Positions 1-11,413 of a stretch of 64,000 nucleotides of DNA are shown here, one piece after another. Within the stretch, counting starts at the first letter, position 1. The number at the start of each line of letters is the position of its first letter. The notes below the pieces were generated by a model, which was given only the letters and a program-made list of their open reading frames with translations, did no database searches and was not told the DNA's origin. Source of the stretch: Ciona savignyi. Taxonomy: Eukaryota > Chordata > Ascidiacea > Phlebobranchia > Cionidae. Location of the stretch: assembly GCA_000149265.1 (NCBI GenBank), contig CH002901.1, positions 649,468 to 713,467 of the forward strand. The letters are read 5' to 3'. Both the position numbers and the translations under genes were made by a program.

Positions 1-505
1 ACAATTATATCACATAATCTTTGCGACCTCTTGCCATCGAGTTGTTATTTACAGACGGACAGACCAATACTACATCTTTTGGTCTATGGAAACTTCAGTT
101 TCTATGTCGCGCCACAATAACGTGTGGTTCCCAGATTTGAACGGTATTTTCAACCTAACTATGACGCACAGGTTAGGTCATAAAAGCCATATGTTTTAAC
201 AGGCATTAATGATCTACAATTTCTAGATTCTAGGCTATAGGGAGTATAGGATATTCATGTTTTATTACTGTAATTTAGAAAACGATGAAGAACCTCTATG
301 CATTTTTGTTCGTCTTAAATTTTTTTTTTAGTCTTAGTTAGAAATGTCATGTTTTTTAAGAAGTCTTAAAAAAGGTTTAAACTTATAGTGTCTTATTTGG
401 GCCGTTACCAGACCATATGTTACTCTTTTTTATTTTTTTAAATCATAGATTTCTGTTATAAAAAGATTTGATAGATTTCTGTACTTTTTAACACTTTCCT
501 AATAG

Positions 506-1235
506 GCGTGATTCAGATTTATTCAATCCCTACTGGAACCCAGAAACAAACTATGCTAATTTCCTTCGTCGGGCTGATAAAGAAAAAGCTGTGAATGACA
601 ATATTCATGGAAAAACCAAGTTAGCGCTTTGGGTGGTGTCCAATTGTATTTCAAAAAAAAGGTTGTCATTGGTGAATGAACTTTTGCGACTAGGACTTGC
701 TGTTGACTTAAAAGGGATATGCTATCATCCGAACTTCAACAAATCTACTGTTAACATGAACATTGCAAAAAAATACAAATTCTATTTAGCCTTTGAAAAC
801 AGCTACCATTGCCTCGATTACATTACCGAAAAACTTGGACGAAACGCACTAAAAAATGGTGCAGTTCCTGTTGTATTTGGAGCCACAAAAGAAACCTACA
901 TCGCTCTTGCACCCCCCAATTCCTATATATTCGCTGAAGATTACACACCATCTCAGCTAGTTGACTACCTGAATTACCTAGATCAAAACGAGACAGCTTA
1001 CAGAGAATACTTTATGTGGAGATTGCAACCACAAAAGCGTTTTAAAAATTACAACTATGCAACATCGTTCTGCCAACTGTGTAGAATGTTGCATGGAATC
1101 AACGTTGATCTTCTGAGGTTTGAAAATCGAGACAAATACAAACATTTTCCTCTGTTCGGCTTCCCCACAGCTCCAACGGTGCTGGACTCATTGGCAAATT
1201 GGATTTACAAGGACAAATACTGTATTTTAAATTAA
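506..1235 (+). CDS. alpha-1,3-fucosyltransferase (GT10), last exon only
   Basis: Terminal exon of a Golgi fucosyltransferase that moves fucose from GDP-fucose to GlcNAc-type acceptors. The exon opens after AATAG with one base completing a codon, then reads RDSDLFNPYW, the family's YRRDSD segment. The GT10 signature follows: KFYLAFENS, then LDYITEKLGRNAL and GAVPVVFG, the GDP-fucose-binding half of the catalytic domain. The C-terminal part has YLDQNETAYREYF and ends at TAA 1235 after about 243 codons. The N-terminal half with signal anchor and stem must lie upstream; bases 1-505 look like intron. The exact paralogue (FUT3-7, 9 or 10/11 type) cannot be told from this part. The family call is firm because the motifs occur in the usual order and spacing. 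Confidence 0.93.
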
Positions 1236-3295
1236 AGTTTTATAAAACTGTCATACGTAACTAAAGAACGTCGAACTAGTGTTAACCACCCTTCTAGTCC
1301 GGCCCGTTGATCTAACGGTTAAGTGCGTCGCCTTTTAATCGAAAGGTTGCAGGTACGAAACTGGTCGCTAGCCAGTCGGTTGTGTCCTTGGGCAAGGCAC
1401 TTTACGGACATTGCCTGAACACAGCGGATTAATGGGTTCTACCAAATTAAAGAAACGTGTCTAGCATATACAACACACGGCAATAGCTCCGGTAACCCGA
1501 CGATGGACGCGAGGTGATCTGACGATTGCCTGTGTGTTAACCCCCTTGGTTTTCCCATTCACGGGGATAAAGATGAATATCCTATCCTATCCTATATTCG
1601 TAAAACACACCTTACATGTTTAGCAAGCAAAAACTTTTGTTCTCCTTGGTATGCATTCAAAATCAAATTTGGTGCATCATATTTATTGTGTAGACTGTAG
1701 ATTGATTGTTTTTAAAAGCATAATCTAAAAGGTTCCCGAGTATATTTTATTAGTTTATTTACGTTGTTTTATTTCTCCATAGCGCACAACCTACTTGCCA
1801 AAATACAGAAAACGACAGTCGTTCCCACATTATCGTGTTCGTCGGAAACATCAATTTAAGCATTTATTTTAAATTTGCCACTAAATATCCAATAAATATT
1901 AGCAAACATCTCTATAATGTTTAACGTAATTTACTCACCGTTATTATGGGGGGATAAAATGGATTGATAACTGGTTTGGGAGATTAAGTTTTTGGGTATT
2001 TCCCGGGAAAAGTTAAAGTAGATAAAGGTAGCTGAGTACTTTTTTTAGTTTAGAAACTAAGTGATTAGCGATAATTTGCGTTATTTGTGGCTCTTAGTGT
2101 TTACATTATACGCCTACAATTTTCGATAAAATTTGGAGTATATCATCCATCGCTTTCCCGAGACATTCGGGTATTTTAGGAAAAAAACGGCTTTTCTTTT
2201 TTAAACTTTTGGGCCTCTCTAGAATTTGCCTTTGATGTATTTGCAAAATAATAACATATCTTTAATATATCAACTCGCAGTTCCAAAATTTTTACCTTGA
2301 TCGAACAATTTTTTGGACAAAAAATTACCTTATAAAAATACAAGAACACTACGCAGAAAATATTTATAAAAAGGAAATAAAAAATGAAAAATTACAAAGT
2401 ATTAGATATTCTTGGACTTATAAACAAGCTGTACAGTCGGTTTATAACTTTTAAGATTGTTAGCTTGCTTGATATTTTGGGGGGCAAACACGAATGTCCA
2501 AATTTAGAAAACATTATTCAACAAGTCCTAATTGTGAATGCGATTCATCCCGATCTCTATGGCTGACCTGCATATATCACTTATGACGCGTTTAGAAGAA
2601 GAAGAAGTTGTGCAATGTCGGTTTAAAAGGTAATATGGTGTAGATGTACACGATTCTGATAACAATATACTTATTTATATCAAAATTTGCGGAACAAATA
2701 ATGATTTATAGCACGCGGTTTACAGGATCTAGTTCATATTGTTATAATCACCAGCATGCCAATGCATGCATTCGTCAATGGCTCTCAAATATTTACTAAA
2801 CCTTGCGGCCGCTTATCCAGTTATCATTTAAAAATCGACATTGTTTAAACATTGACTCGCAAATATGCCGAACAATGCAAGGCCTTTAACTTACAACATA
2901 TCACATATACGTTAGTTGGAATAAGCAAGGACAGTAATAGCTTAAGCCTAAAAAGAATATACACTATACTATAAAGAGTCTCTATTAGACAGCGAAATAT
3001 TTTTTATAATAAAAGGATTAATTCTATATTGATTCAAGCAAGCAAACATAAAGAATAAACTTTGATGCATACTGTTGTTTTTACGAGCTTCAAGCGCCAA
3101 ATAGGATTTAGATTTAGCTTATGGCATATATAGGCAAATATTAGTACAATCTAACCTAAAGGCTATGCTTGTTACTGCATAGCCAGCACGAAAGAATATT
3201 TTGTAAATTACGTTAAAGCGTTGCGATAAAACAAGTTCTCCTTATCATAGACTTTTTTAAAGAATTAATTGATTAACGTGAGGGGTTTTATAACC
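1236..3295. other. intergenic, FUT to SLC7 transporter
   Basis: Apart from the SINE at 1299-1596 I see only AT-rich sequence with short, non-homologous open frames. The SLC7 gene's promoter and 5' UTR should lie in the last few hundred bases, but no TATA box or other element stands out. Confidence 0.6.
1299..1596 (+). mobile_element. tRNA-derived SINE (SINE-A), near full length
   Basis: Best-preserved copy of the window's main SINE. A tRNA-like head of about 75 bases has box A-like CTAACGGTTAAGTG and box B-like GGTACGAAACTG. The shared body contains GTGTCCTTGGGCAAGGCACTT, TTAATGGGTTCTACCAAATT and GCAATAGCTCCGGTAACCCG. The end is TTTTCCCATTCACGGGGATAA followed by a (TATCC)n tail. About fifteen copies or fragments in both orientations occur in the window; calling them one family is seen directly from shared blocks. 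Confidence 0.9.
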
Positions 3296-6200
3296 ATGGT
3301 GGCTGAAGATAATTTAGGGCAAGCTGAAGACATAGATGCATCAAGCAATGACGAAGGTAGTGAAACACAAGCTGACAATGAGGAATTTAAACTTCTTCGA
3401 AAAATTGGACTCGCTGGCGGCATTAGCATTATAGTTGGTATGTTATATATACAGGCATTATTGTGTAGTGAATGTTCTTCCAATTTATTGTATCTTACGA
3501 ATTGAATCCGACCGGTTAGTCTGTTGGTTAAGTGCAACGACTTTCAACCGAAAGGTAAAAGGTTCGAAACTGATCGCTTGCTAGCCAGTTGTGTCCTTGG
3601 GCAAGGCACTTGATGGACATTGCGGATTAATGGGTTCTACTAAATTAAATGAAAGTGTAAATTATACACAACACACTGCAATATCTCCGGTACCCCGACG
3701 GTGGGCACGAGGTGATCTGACAATTGCCCGTGTCTTAACCCCCTTGGTTTTCCCAGCATTCACGGAGATAAATGAATATCCTATCCTATCCCCTAAATTG
3801 ATTTACATGCGGCGCCAGGATATTGCTGAGTAATAGTGATTGACCCACGCGCCAATATTTCTTGTCGTTTTGCTGTGCTTCAGTTTTGTAAAAGAATTTA
3901 GTAAAATCATATACTATACATATACGTTCTCTACAGAGTTTTTTTTGTAGAAAACTTCCCGATAAGATAGGATTTCTGTCGAAAATATTTTAATCCGTAA
4001 ATCTGGCCGTGCACTGGTATATACCAATGTTATTGTGCGGATTTTTTGTTTATATATCTTAAAATATAAGTTTAGACATTTTGGGTAAAATATATATATT
4101 TTGTTTTTAAAAATATTGTGTGGTGATTTTTCTTTCGCCAAAGAAAATAACATTTTTGATTTATGGTATTTTCTACGGGTTATAAATGGTTAAACACGAT
4201 TTTGAGTGCTTGCATTTTAAGTAGCGGAAAAATTGTAAAGCCTTGTATGTTTAGATATTGAATAACAGCCATTTTCGTTTTGTTTGTATTAAAGATACAG
4301 GAGATTTTTTAGTAAAGGCCTTCGGTAAGAATAGGAGAAGAAACCCATTTTACGCCCGTTTGTGGAAAGACTTAACCGTTGTAAAATTTAGATTTGGTAT
4401 ACCTCGCTAACGTGGTCGGGCTATATATCTATATTGATGGGTTGTATGATAGATAGTACTTTTTTTATTAAGCTATTTAACATCAAAGCCTAATTTTTTT
4501 AACACAAAAATAATGTAAAATTGAAGTTTGCCTTTGGCATGCATGTTTCATATGTTCGTTTAAGTTTCTGAAACTTGTTTCATTTGAAATTACAGATAAC
4601 ACTTTCATGTGGTTTAAAAATTTGCGATTGCTTATAAACAGAACTATTTTACAATGTTTTTACAGGTAGCATGATCGGTTCGGGAATTTTTATTTCCCCC
4701 ACCGGAATACTTAGACTAAGTGGTGGAAGCGTTGGAGTAAGCCTAATGATTTGGGTCTTCTGCGGCATCTTGACAATCTTAGCGGCACTTTGCTTATGCG
4801 AGCTGGGAATGATGTTTCCAGAATCCGGCGGAATTAATACATATCTCTTAAAAACCTATGGTTCTGGACTAGCCTTCCTTCACGCCTGGGCTTATTGCTT
4901 GTTTATCATTCCTGGGAGTAAGTGATTTTTGTATATTTAATAATATTTAATACAATTGTAGGAACTATAACGAACTTGCTCGTGTATATATTTTGTTATA
5001 ATTGCTAACAAAAGTCCAAACTGCACTCTGAATAACATCTGTCACACTTTGGTACACAAAATTATCGTCGGTTAGCTAATTTGGTAAGAGTACCGGCAGT
5101 CTGAGGCAACTAGAAGTTTGTTGGGTTTATTTATCCGCTGGCTAGAATATTGTTTCTGTGGACAAAACACTTACTGAGCTACGCCTGGATGTAGTATGAT
5201 TTATGGGTTAACCATAAACTGAGGGACGTCTCGATCATGCATATAAGACTTCGATAGCTCTATTATACCCGATGGTCGGCGGAAGGTTATCTGATGAGTA
5301 ATCGAATGATATCTCTTCAGTGTTTATCCATTCACTGGAATGCATAATATGGTGCATCCTATCTACCTGCGATTTTCTGACAAATTAGTCATTAACAAGG
5401 GTCTTCTGTAAATGATCCAATAAACAAAATCTTAATTGTTTAAGAGGGCGCAATCCAAGGCCTCGCGTTGGGAGAGTACATATCTCGACCATTCTACCCG
5501 TCGTGTGATCCACCTCAAATTATAATTCAACTCATTGCCGTTTCATTAACGCTGACAGTTGTCACTATCAATTGCTACAGCGTGAAAATTGCTGCTCGTC
5601 TTGGAATTTTCTTTACATTTGCCAAAATTACAGCACTGATTATAATGTCAGGTAAACAAAAGGTTATTGTATTTGTGTCATGTCGTCAAATTAATGGCAT
5701 AAGGGGTTGTCCAATCAGGTTAAAACTTTCAGGAATCCTAAAAAATGATGCGTATTCCCCACTCCTATCTTTAACCACTTTTTAGTCACATTCACGCTTT
5801 ATATAATAAGTGAAAATGTCCAATCGAGTTAAATCTTCTTGTGGTGTTAGCTAATATGGCTTGAAAATACAGTGATAAATTCTGGGTAAACCGGGTAAAG
5901 AAAATTCCCTACAGACTAAAGATTGAAAGCACGACAGCCATTTTGCAAATAGCCGGTACCGAATATATTCGCAAAATGGTAGTATAAAAGCTGATATTTC
6001 GTAACTGGTAAGGATTATTTACTCTATAATCAAAAAAAGTTGTATGTGAATAAACCAAACGTCCAAAGGGTCAAACGTAGTCTCAGCCGCATGTTAACAC
6101 GGAAAATCCGTTAAAATATAAATCCATAACTAACTGTAACACACTTTACCACGTGTATAAATCAGCTGAACACTTGAGACCATTACAAATCAATAGTAAA

Positions 6201-9185
6201 CTGCGAACAAAAAAGATTTAGATATATCATTCCCAACCTGAACAATTTTTAGGGAAACCCCCGAACACTTACCTGCACCCAAACAATAAATCAATTTGTT
6301 TTAACTTCCAAGACAATAAAATAAACTTTTGAGTTAAACTTCTAAGTAATTAATAATAATAGGTACTAAATATGTAATAGCAAATTCTGGATAAATCACG
6401 CCAGGAAATTCCCAACATGCCCATGAATATAAGCATGTCCAACGATTTCTTTATTTTTCGGTATATTTTTTCGTCGATAATCTTAGTTTATCGATATTTT
6501 ATAACTGGAAGAGACAATTTACCTTAAATTTTAAAAATAAAAGAATAATAAAGTAACATTGAAAATAGATTAATTAAAATATCTCCGAAAAGCCCGAAAC
6601 AATATAAAAACAAAAAAAATTTCTTTGTTTCTATAGTTAATTTTTAGTATATCAACCTGAATACTTTATTCAGATAATATTTTGCCAAAATGGCCAATTA
6701 TCATCTTGCTTTGTTGAATCAAATATTTATTTACCCTGAACAATACTTGGTAATTATTAACTGCAAACAAGGGAGAGTCAAAAACAAATTTCAAATTTGT
6801 TGTTTTCTTTGTGCAGTGTCCGCTTTTGTATATGTCGCAAACGACTCAACTGTCGCCGATGAAAATTTCAGCAATGCATTCGATATATCTAACCCTGTAT
6901 ATGGAACGGTGGCTACGGTCGGTGTAGCTGAAATAAGCCTTGCAATATACCAGGTGCGTATACCAATAGTTTTATTAAGCTTACTTTTGAACCCATTAAG
7001 GTTTCGTCACTAAGACCAAGTTTCGACACTAAGACCAGGCTGTATATATATATCGGTCGCTTTAACCAATTGACCACACGCCCGTACTAGGTGCGTACCA
7101 AACTATATTTGCATGCGAGATAGATAATCACCTATGCGCTCCAGCGGTGGTGGGCTATACCAGAATAGAGCATCTAAAGGAGCCGATTACTGGTTGATTG
7201 TCTGTTTGATGACCGCACTTGTCGTCGTGTGCTTGTGCCGTGTGCGTCACACCAACTAAGCAACCATGCTATTGCATTTCAGGGATTATTCCCATACGCT
7301 GGGTTTATCAACCTAAACGTGATTACCGAAGAGATCAAACGACCTGAGCGTAATTTGCCGTTTTCCATTATCTTCGGCGTCACATTTGTACTTGGGGTCT
7401 ACATCGTTGTGAACTGTGCATATTTCTTAGGTTAGAACTAATATTATATTGTAAAGTTTTCTGTAAAGGTATTATCTATTTTTGTATCTGTTCGTTAAAG
7501 GTTGCAAATAGCAAACCTGAGACCAATTGGTTTATTTTAACCATTGTCGTTATACTCTCGGTATAAACTTTTAAATGCTATTTTTTTCGTTCTACAGTTC
7601 TCTCTCCAACTGAAATGCTACAGTCCTTCTCTGTTGCGCTAACTTTGGCCGACCGCACCATTACAACATGGTCATGGGTAATTCCACTTGGTGTGTCGTT
7701 GTCAGTGCTTGGAAACCTAAACAATTCATCACTTGCAAACGGAAGGATAGCGTTTGTTGCTAGCCAGCGAAATCTTCTACCACAGGTAATCTTCTTCATT
7801 GATTGTCTGTTCTAACATAATATTTGATCACGATTTTTTTGTCATCGAGTCAGTAAGTTTGATTCGCAAAAAAATATATTAGTGATTCTAAGAATATATA
7901 ACTTTTTTTGAACAAGCAAAATTTACCACAAGAAATTGTGAAATTTGGCAACTTTAACAGTTTATTAACACTTCGTATCGGTTAGTCTGGCGGTTTAGTG
8001 CTACGCCTTTCAACCGAAAGGTTGCGGGTTTAAAACTGGTCGCTAGCGCTAGTCGATTGTGTCCTAGGGCATGGGACTTAACAGACATTTCCCGAACCCA
8101 GCGAATTAATGGGTTCTACCAAAATGAAGGAAAGTCTCAATTATACAACATACTACAATAGCTCCTTTAACACGACGATCGGCGCGAGGTGATCTGACGA
8201 TTGCCCGTGTGTTAACCCCATGGTTTTTCCATTCACGGGGATAAACATAATTATCTTATCCTATCATATCCATTTAGTTAAAGGATTAATCTTATTTATG
8301 CAACAGATTTTCTCGATGATCCAAGTCACCTTTTTAACTCCGACCCCCGCACTATCTCTAAACCTCATTCTCATGATCATTTTTCTATTCCCCTCGAACA
8401 TCGACTCTCTCATTCAGGTACATCTTATGCAAACAGTCTTGGTAAGAGACAGAGCTTTTAATTTCGGTGTATATTTTTTAGGGTACCCAGTTTATGGAGT
8501 GGTTTTTTATTGGCCTATCCACGCTCGGATTAATTATTTGCCGCTGGACACACAAAGACACACCCCGACCGTTTAAGGTAAGTGCTAGGAATGGGATAGG
8601 ATTTTCACGTTTATCTGCGTGAATGGGAAAACCGAGGGGGTTAACACACGGGCAATAGTCAGATCACATCGCGCCCACTGTCGGGTTACCGGGGCTATTG
8701 CAGTGTGTTGTGTATAACGTTTCGTCAATTTGGTAGAACCCCAAAACTCAGTGGGTTCAGGCAATGTCCGGTTAGTGCCTTGCCCAAGGACACACCCGAC
8801 AATTAGGGACCAGTTTCGAACCTGCAACCTCTCGGTTGAAAGGCGTCGAACTAAACCACCAGACCAACCCGTCGGACAAATATTCTTATATTAAATGATG
8901 CTCACTAAAACTGTACTAATTTAGATCCCTCTGATTATACCTGTGATCGTGACACTAATTTCTGCCTTTCTCGTGGTGACTCCTCTGGTGTTTGACCCTG
9001 ACCCATTCATTCTTTACGCGACGTTGTTTACTGTCGGCGGCCTTCTCTTCTATTTTCCATTAGTTTTCTTCAACCTGAAGATTCCGTACGTCGATTATAT
9101 TACAATCTTTTTTCAAGAACTGTTGAATGTTTCTCCTCCTCTGTCAATGGAAGACAATGTTAAAAACAAGATGGTGGAAGACTAA
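3296..9185 (+). CDS. SLC7-family amino acid transporter light chain, b(0,+)AT-like
   Basis: Plasma-membrane amino acid exchanger of the heteromeric (LAT/b0,+) family, which works disulfide-linked to an SLC3 heavy chain. Exons: 3296-3437, 4666-4917, 5445-5651, 6817-6953, 7283-7430, 7598-7785, 8307-8417, 8482-8577 and 8925-9185; together 513 codons plus stop, against 487 aa for human SLC7A9. The start is the ATG in ACCATGG at 3296, ahead of an acidic tail. GSGIFISP (about residues 52-59) is the TM1 substrate-binding loop. A Cys in FYPSCDPP (about residue 152) sits where the family's SLC3-bridging cysteine lies. TEEIKRPERNLP, PRPFK and VTLISAFLVV match SLC7A9 more closely than LAT or xCT. About 12 hydrophobic segments are expected. 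Several introns carry SINEs, two in opposite orientation around exon 8. ATTAAA at 9195-9200 may be the poly(A) signal. Confidence 0.93.
3508..3792 (+). mobile_element. SINE-A in SLC7 intron 1
   Basis: Head with GGTTAGTCTGTTGGTTAAGTG and GGTTCGAAACTG, body with GTGTCCTTGGGCAAGGCACTT, and a (TATCC)n tail. The central TTGCCTGAACCC part of the body is shortened. A spurious open frame runs through it. Confidence 0.88.
5072..5350 (+). mobile_element. decayed SINE with SINE-A-like body and a different tRNA-like head
   Basis: It starts GGTTAGCTAATTTGGTAAGAG, a box A of another tRNA type. Decayed SINE-A body marks follow: GGACAAAACACTTA, TATGGGTTAACC, CGATAGCTC, ACCCGATGGTCGGCG and a CCATTCACTGGAAT end. 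It lies in SLC7 intron 2. The body match is by eye and moderate. Confidence 0.6.
7016..7115 (-). mobile_element. SINE-B fragment
   Basis: The minus strand reads a tRNA-like head ending in the block whose plus-strand form is CGGTCGCTTTAACCAATTGACC. The same block recurs at 23093, 27278 and 34081. It lies in SLC7 intron 4. Decayed. Confidence 0.6.
7973..8270 (+). mobile_element. SINE-A in SLC7 intron 6
   Basis: Complete head-to-tail layout: GGTTAGTCTGGCGGTTTAGTG head, body with AATTAATGGGTTCTACCAAA, and ATCTTATCCTATC tail. It ends about 40 bases before exon 7 of the transporter. Confidence 0.88.
8594..8876 (-). mobile_element. SINE-A in SLC7 intron 8, inverted
   Basis: On the plus strand it reads tail first (GGATAGGATTTTCACG), then the reversed body, and ends with the reversed head at GAACTAAACCACCAGACC. 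With the copy at 7973-8270 it brackets exons 7 and 8 as an inverted SINE pair. Confidence 0.88.
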
Positions 9186-9213
9186 ATATACCTCATTAAA
9201 AACTAGGCATGTG

Positions 9214-9220
9214 TAATATA

Positions 9221-9251
<31 letters not shown>

Positions 9252-9278
9252 GTTACATGTAATATATATATATATATG
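9214..9278. repeat. (AT)n microsatellite
   Basis: Two AT runs separated by GTTACATGT lie just after the transporter's stop, in the 3' UTR or spacer. Confidence 0.9.
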
Positions 9279-10214
9279 TTACAAGTTCTTTTCTAGGTGT
9301 GTATAAATTGTGCATTGATCATCATCTGATTTCCATGTGACCAAAACTAATAATAATTCCCTGTCGTTATTTATCATTCCCGCCCAAACCGTTTTATACG
9401 CAACCGGCTAATTTTAATATATATATATATGTTGGATTGCAAAGAGTTAGGTTTTAGTTGTGTTTAATTGTTTTTTTACACTACTGATCGACAATACAAG
9501 CATTTTATGCAAAGGTTTTCGTGAGTTTGGACAATTTGATTCGTGAGATTGGACAAAATGGTTAAAATCGAGTTACAAAATGACCGTCATATAAAAATCC
9601 AAATTCAATAAAGATCTGGGTGAACAGCTTGGTTAGCAACAGTTTGGCCAGTGGAAACAAACTCTAAGATAATGTTTCCGCTGCGGAATACCATATAAGT
9701 CGCTACTGCTGTGTTTAATAAAGCCAGTGTAATCATCACAACATGCCACCTATGCACTACTTGCTATACTCAACGAGTATCACCCGTATGCTTGTGGAAT
9801 GTAGGTGATACTATGTTTTTTTCTAATAGGTGATAAGTTATCGATAATTGCGATCTAAATAGATTTTTTTTTATTTATGTGATGTGAAAAAGGCTGTGCT
9901 GTATGCGAAGCAACGAGACATTTGTCGGTACCGGTGAGAACAAAATAAGCTTGACTGAGACTTTCAAGGTAACACGTCAAGTTGCTCAAACAAAGATAGT
10001 TAAGAAAGTTTACTTTGCAAACAGCTTGGACAATGTTATTTTGGAAAAGGAATTTTTCAAGAGGGTTGCAGTGTTGTTGACTACGAATCGATGACGTTCT
10101 AATCTGGAGGTGGCGCCAGTAAGCTAAAAAATATTGAAACAACATGACGATCATCCTCAAACGACTGAACATTGATTCTATCTCATTAAATGAAGTAGAT
10201 CGTTGTGCCTAATT

Positions 10215-10540
10215 TGTTTTGTGGAAACACGATCGATCCACTTTCTGGGTGTTCATTCGACTGTTGACCTTCGGTCGGGATATTGGCAGGTATAAAATGG
10301 GATAGTTTAGCTAACGCGCCTGCTACATTGTAGCCCCTAATGCGAATTGTTTTAAACGGTATCGAATGGAATGGCGCCTTTGCTTACCTTGATGACCTCA
10401 TAATCTATGAGCGGTCTTTACTGAACCATTTACGGAATATAGAGCGGGTTTGTTAAGACTCACCGAGAGAGACTTAAACCATTTAAATAGAATCTTTTGT
10501 TTAAATGTATCTTGGATAAGATCTTACGATAAAGAGAAAA
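10215..10540 (+). mobile_element. Ty3/gypsy-type reverse transcriptase fossil
   Basis: Short remnant of an LTR-retrotransposon pol region. Two hallmarks of the RT palm are still readable in the right order: STVDLRSGYWQV near 10257-10293 and the YLDD catalytic box near 10384-10395. The stretch between them is much shorter than in intact elements. No LTRs, gag, integrase or RNase H were recognised nearby. It is broken, with several breaks, and looks old. Confidence 0.75.
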
Positions 10541-11413
10541 TCGAAAGTGTTACGTCATGGCCTCATCCAAACACAGAAATAAAAAGCTCCAAATAAGAAT
10601 TTTATTAGAACCAAATTAAACCAATCAAAATATTGTTCACGATCTTTTCCATCTGGGTAAGAAAACATAAAACAAAGGATCGGGTTTCCGTGTTACGAAC
10701 AACTTATTCATATTCTTTGGATAAAGTATTGACCTCGGTATACAAAACAGCAATTAAAACAACGCTTGCTTTATGTGCAGTGAGTTATTATTGTCTTATT
10801 TTTATTTGACTGGACATTCGTGTGATAAAAAAACCGAATCATCATTGTATGGTACCTACATGTAACTTATATACACGCGCTTTTGTATTTTATGGTAACT
10901 ACATGTTCCGTATATACAAGCATTGCCATGTTCAACCAATGTATACGACATTGCGAACTATTGAAGATCATTTCAACACAACAAGGTATTTTCAATGACA
11001 CGAAAAGAAGATTAAAGATTCAAATAAAAAACATTTCGGCCAGCGACATGGTAGTTTATGAACATAGAGTATACTGTAAAATACAAGTAAATTAAAAACT
11101 ATTAAATAAAAAACTATTAAAATAATTCTAATAATTTTACTCGTTTGACATCCACTCACTTCGTTCAGCATCCAAGACCCTGATGTCATTACATCTAAAC
11201 AATACTAAAAGAAAAAAGACATATTTCACGTGTTTCTGTTGTTGGTTTACGTCTGTGTTTAGTGTTTGTATAGATCATTTGCAGTATAATGTGCTGCGAT
11301 TATGGTTTACTATACGTATTCATTTGAGTACCAATCCAGTATTAATTTATTTTCAATGCAGATTTACAAATTACTCGACAGAAAAAGGTATAGTTGTATA
11401 ATTATAAAAAGCA

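Larger units (their letters stand above)
9186..11413. other. spacer between SLC7 transporter and IPO4
   Basis: It holds an AT microsatellite (9214-9278) and a retroelement fossil (10215-10540). A 63-codon open frame at 9903-10094 is not recognised. TTCAATGCAG ending at 11361 is a good splice-acceptor-like site about 50 bases before the IPO4 ATG; it could be a 5' UTR intron end or a trans-splice site. Confidence 0.55.

Noticed and set aside
2384-2566. 60-codon open frame between FUT and SLC7
   Set aside because: AT-rich, no known domain, isolated; chance frames of this size are common here.
8585-8827. 80-codon minus-strand frame
   Set aside because: It is an open frame through a SINE-A copy; similar ones occur at 3591-3833 and 53523-53744.
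9903-10094. 63-codon open frame as a small gene
   Set aside because: No similarity recognised, no splice or UTR context, and an equally long frame runs on the other strand.
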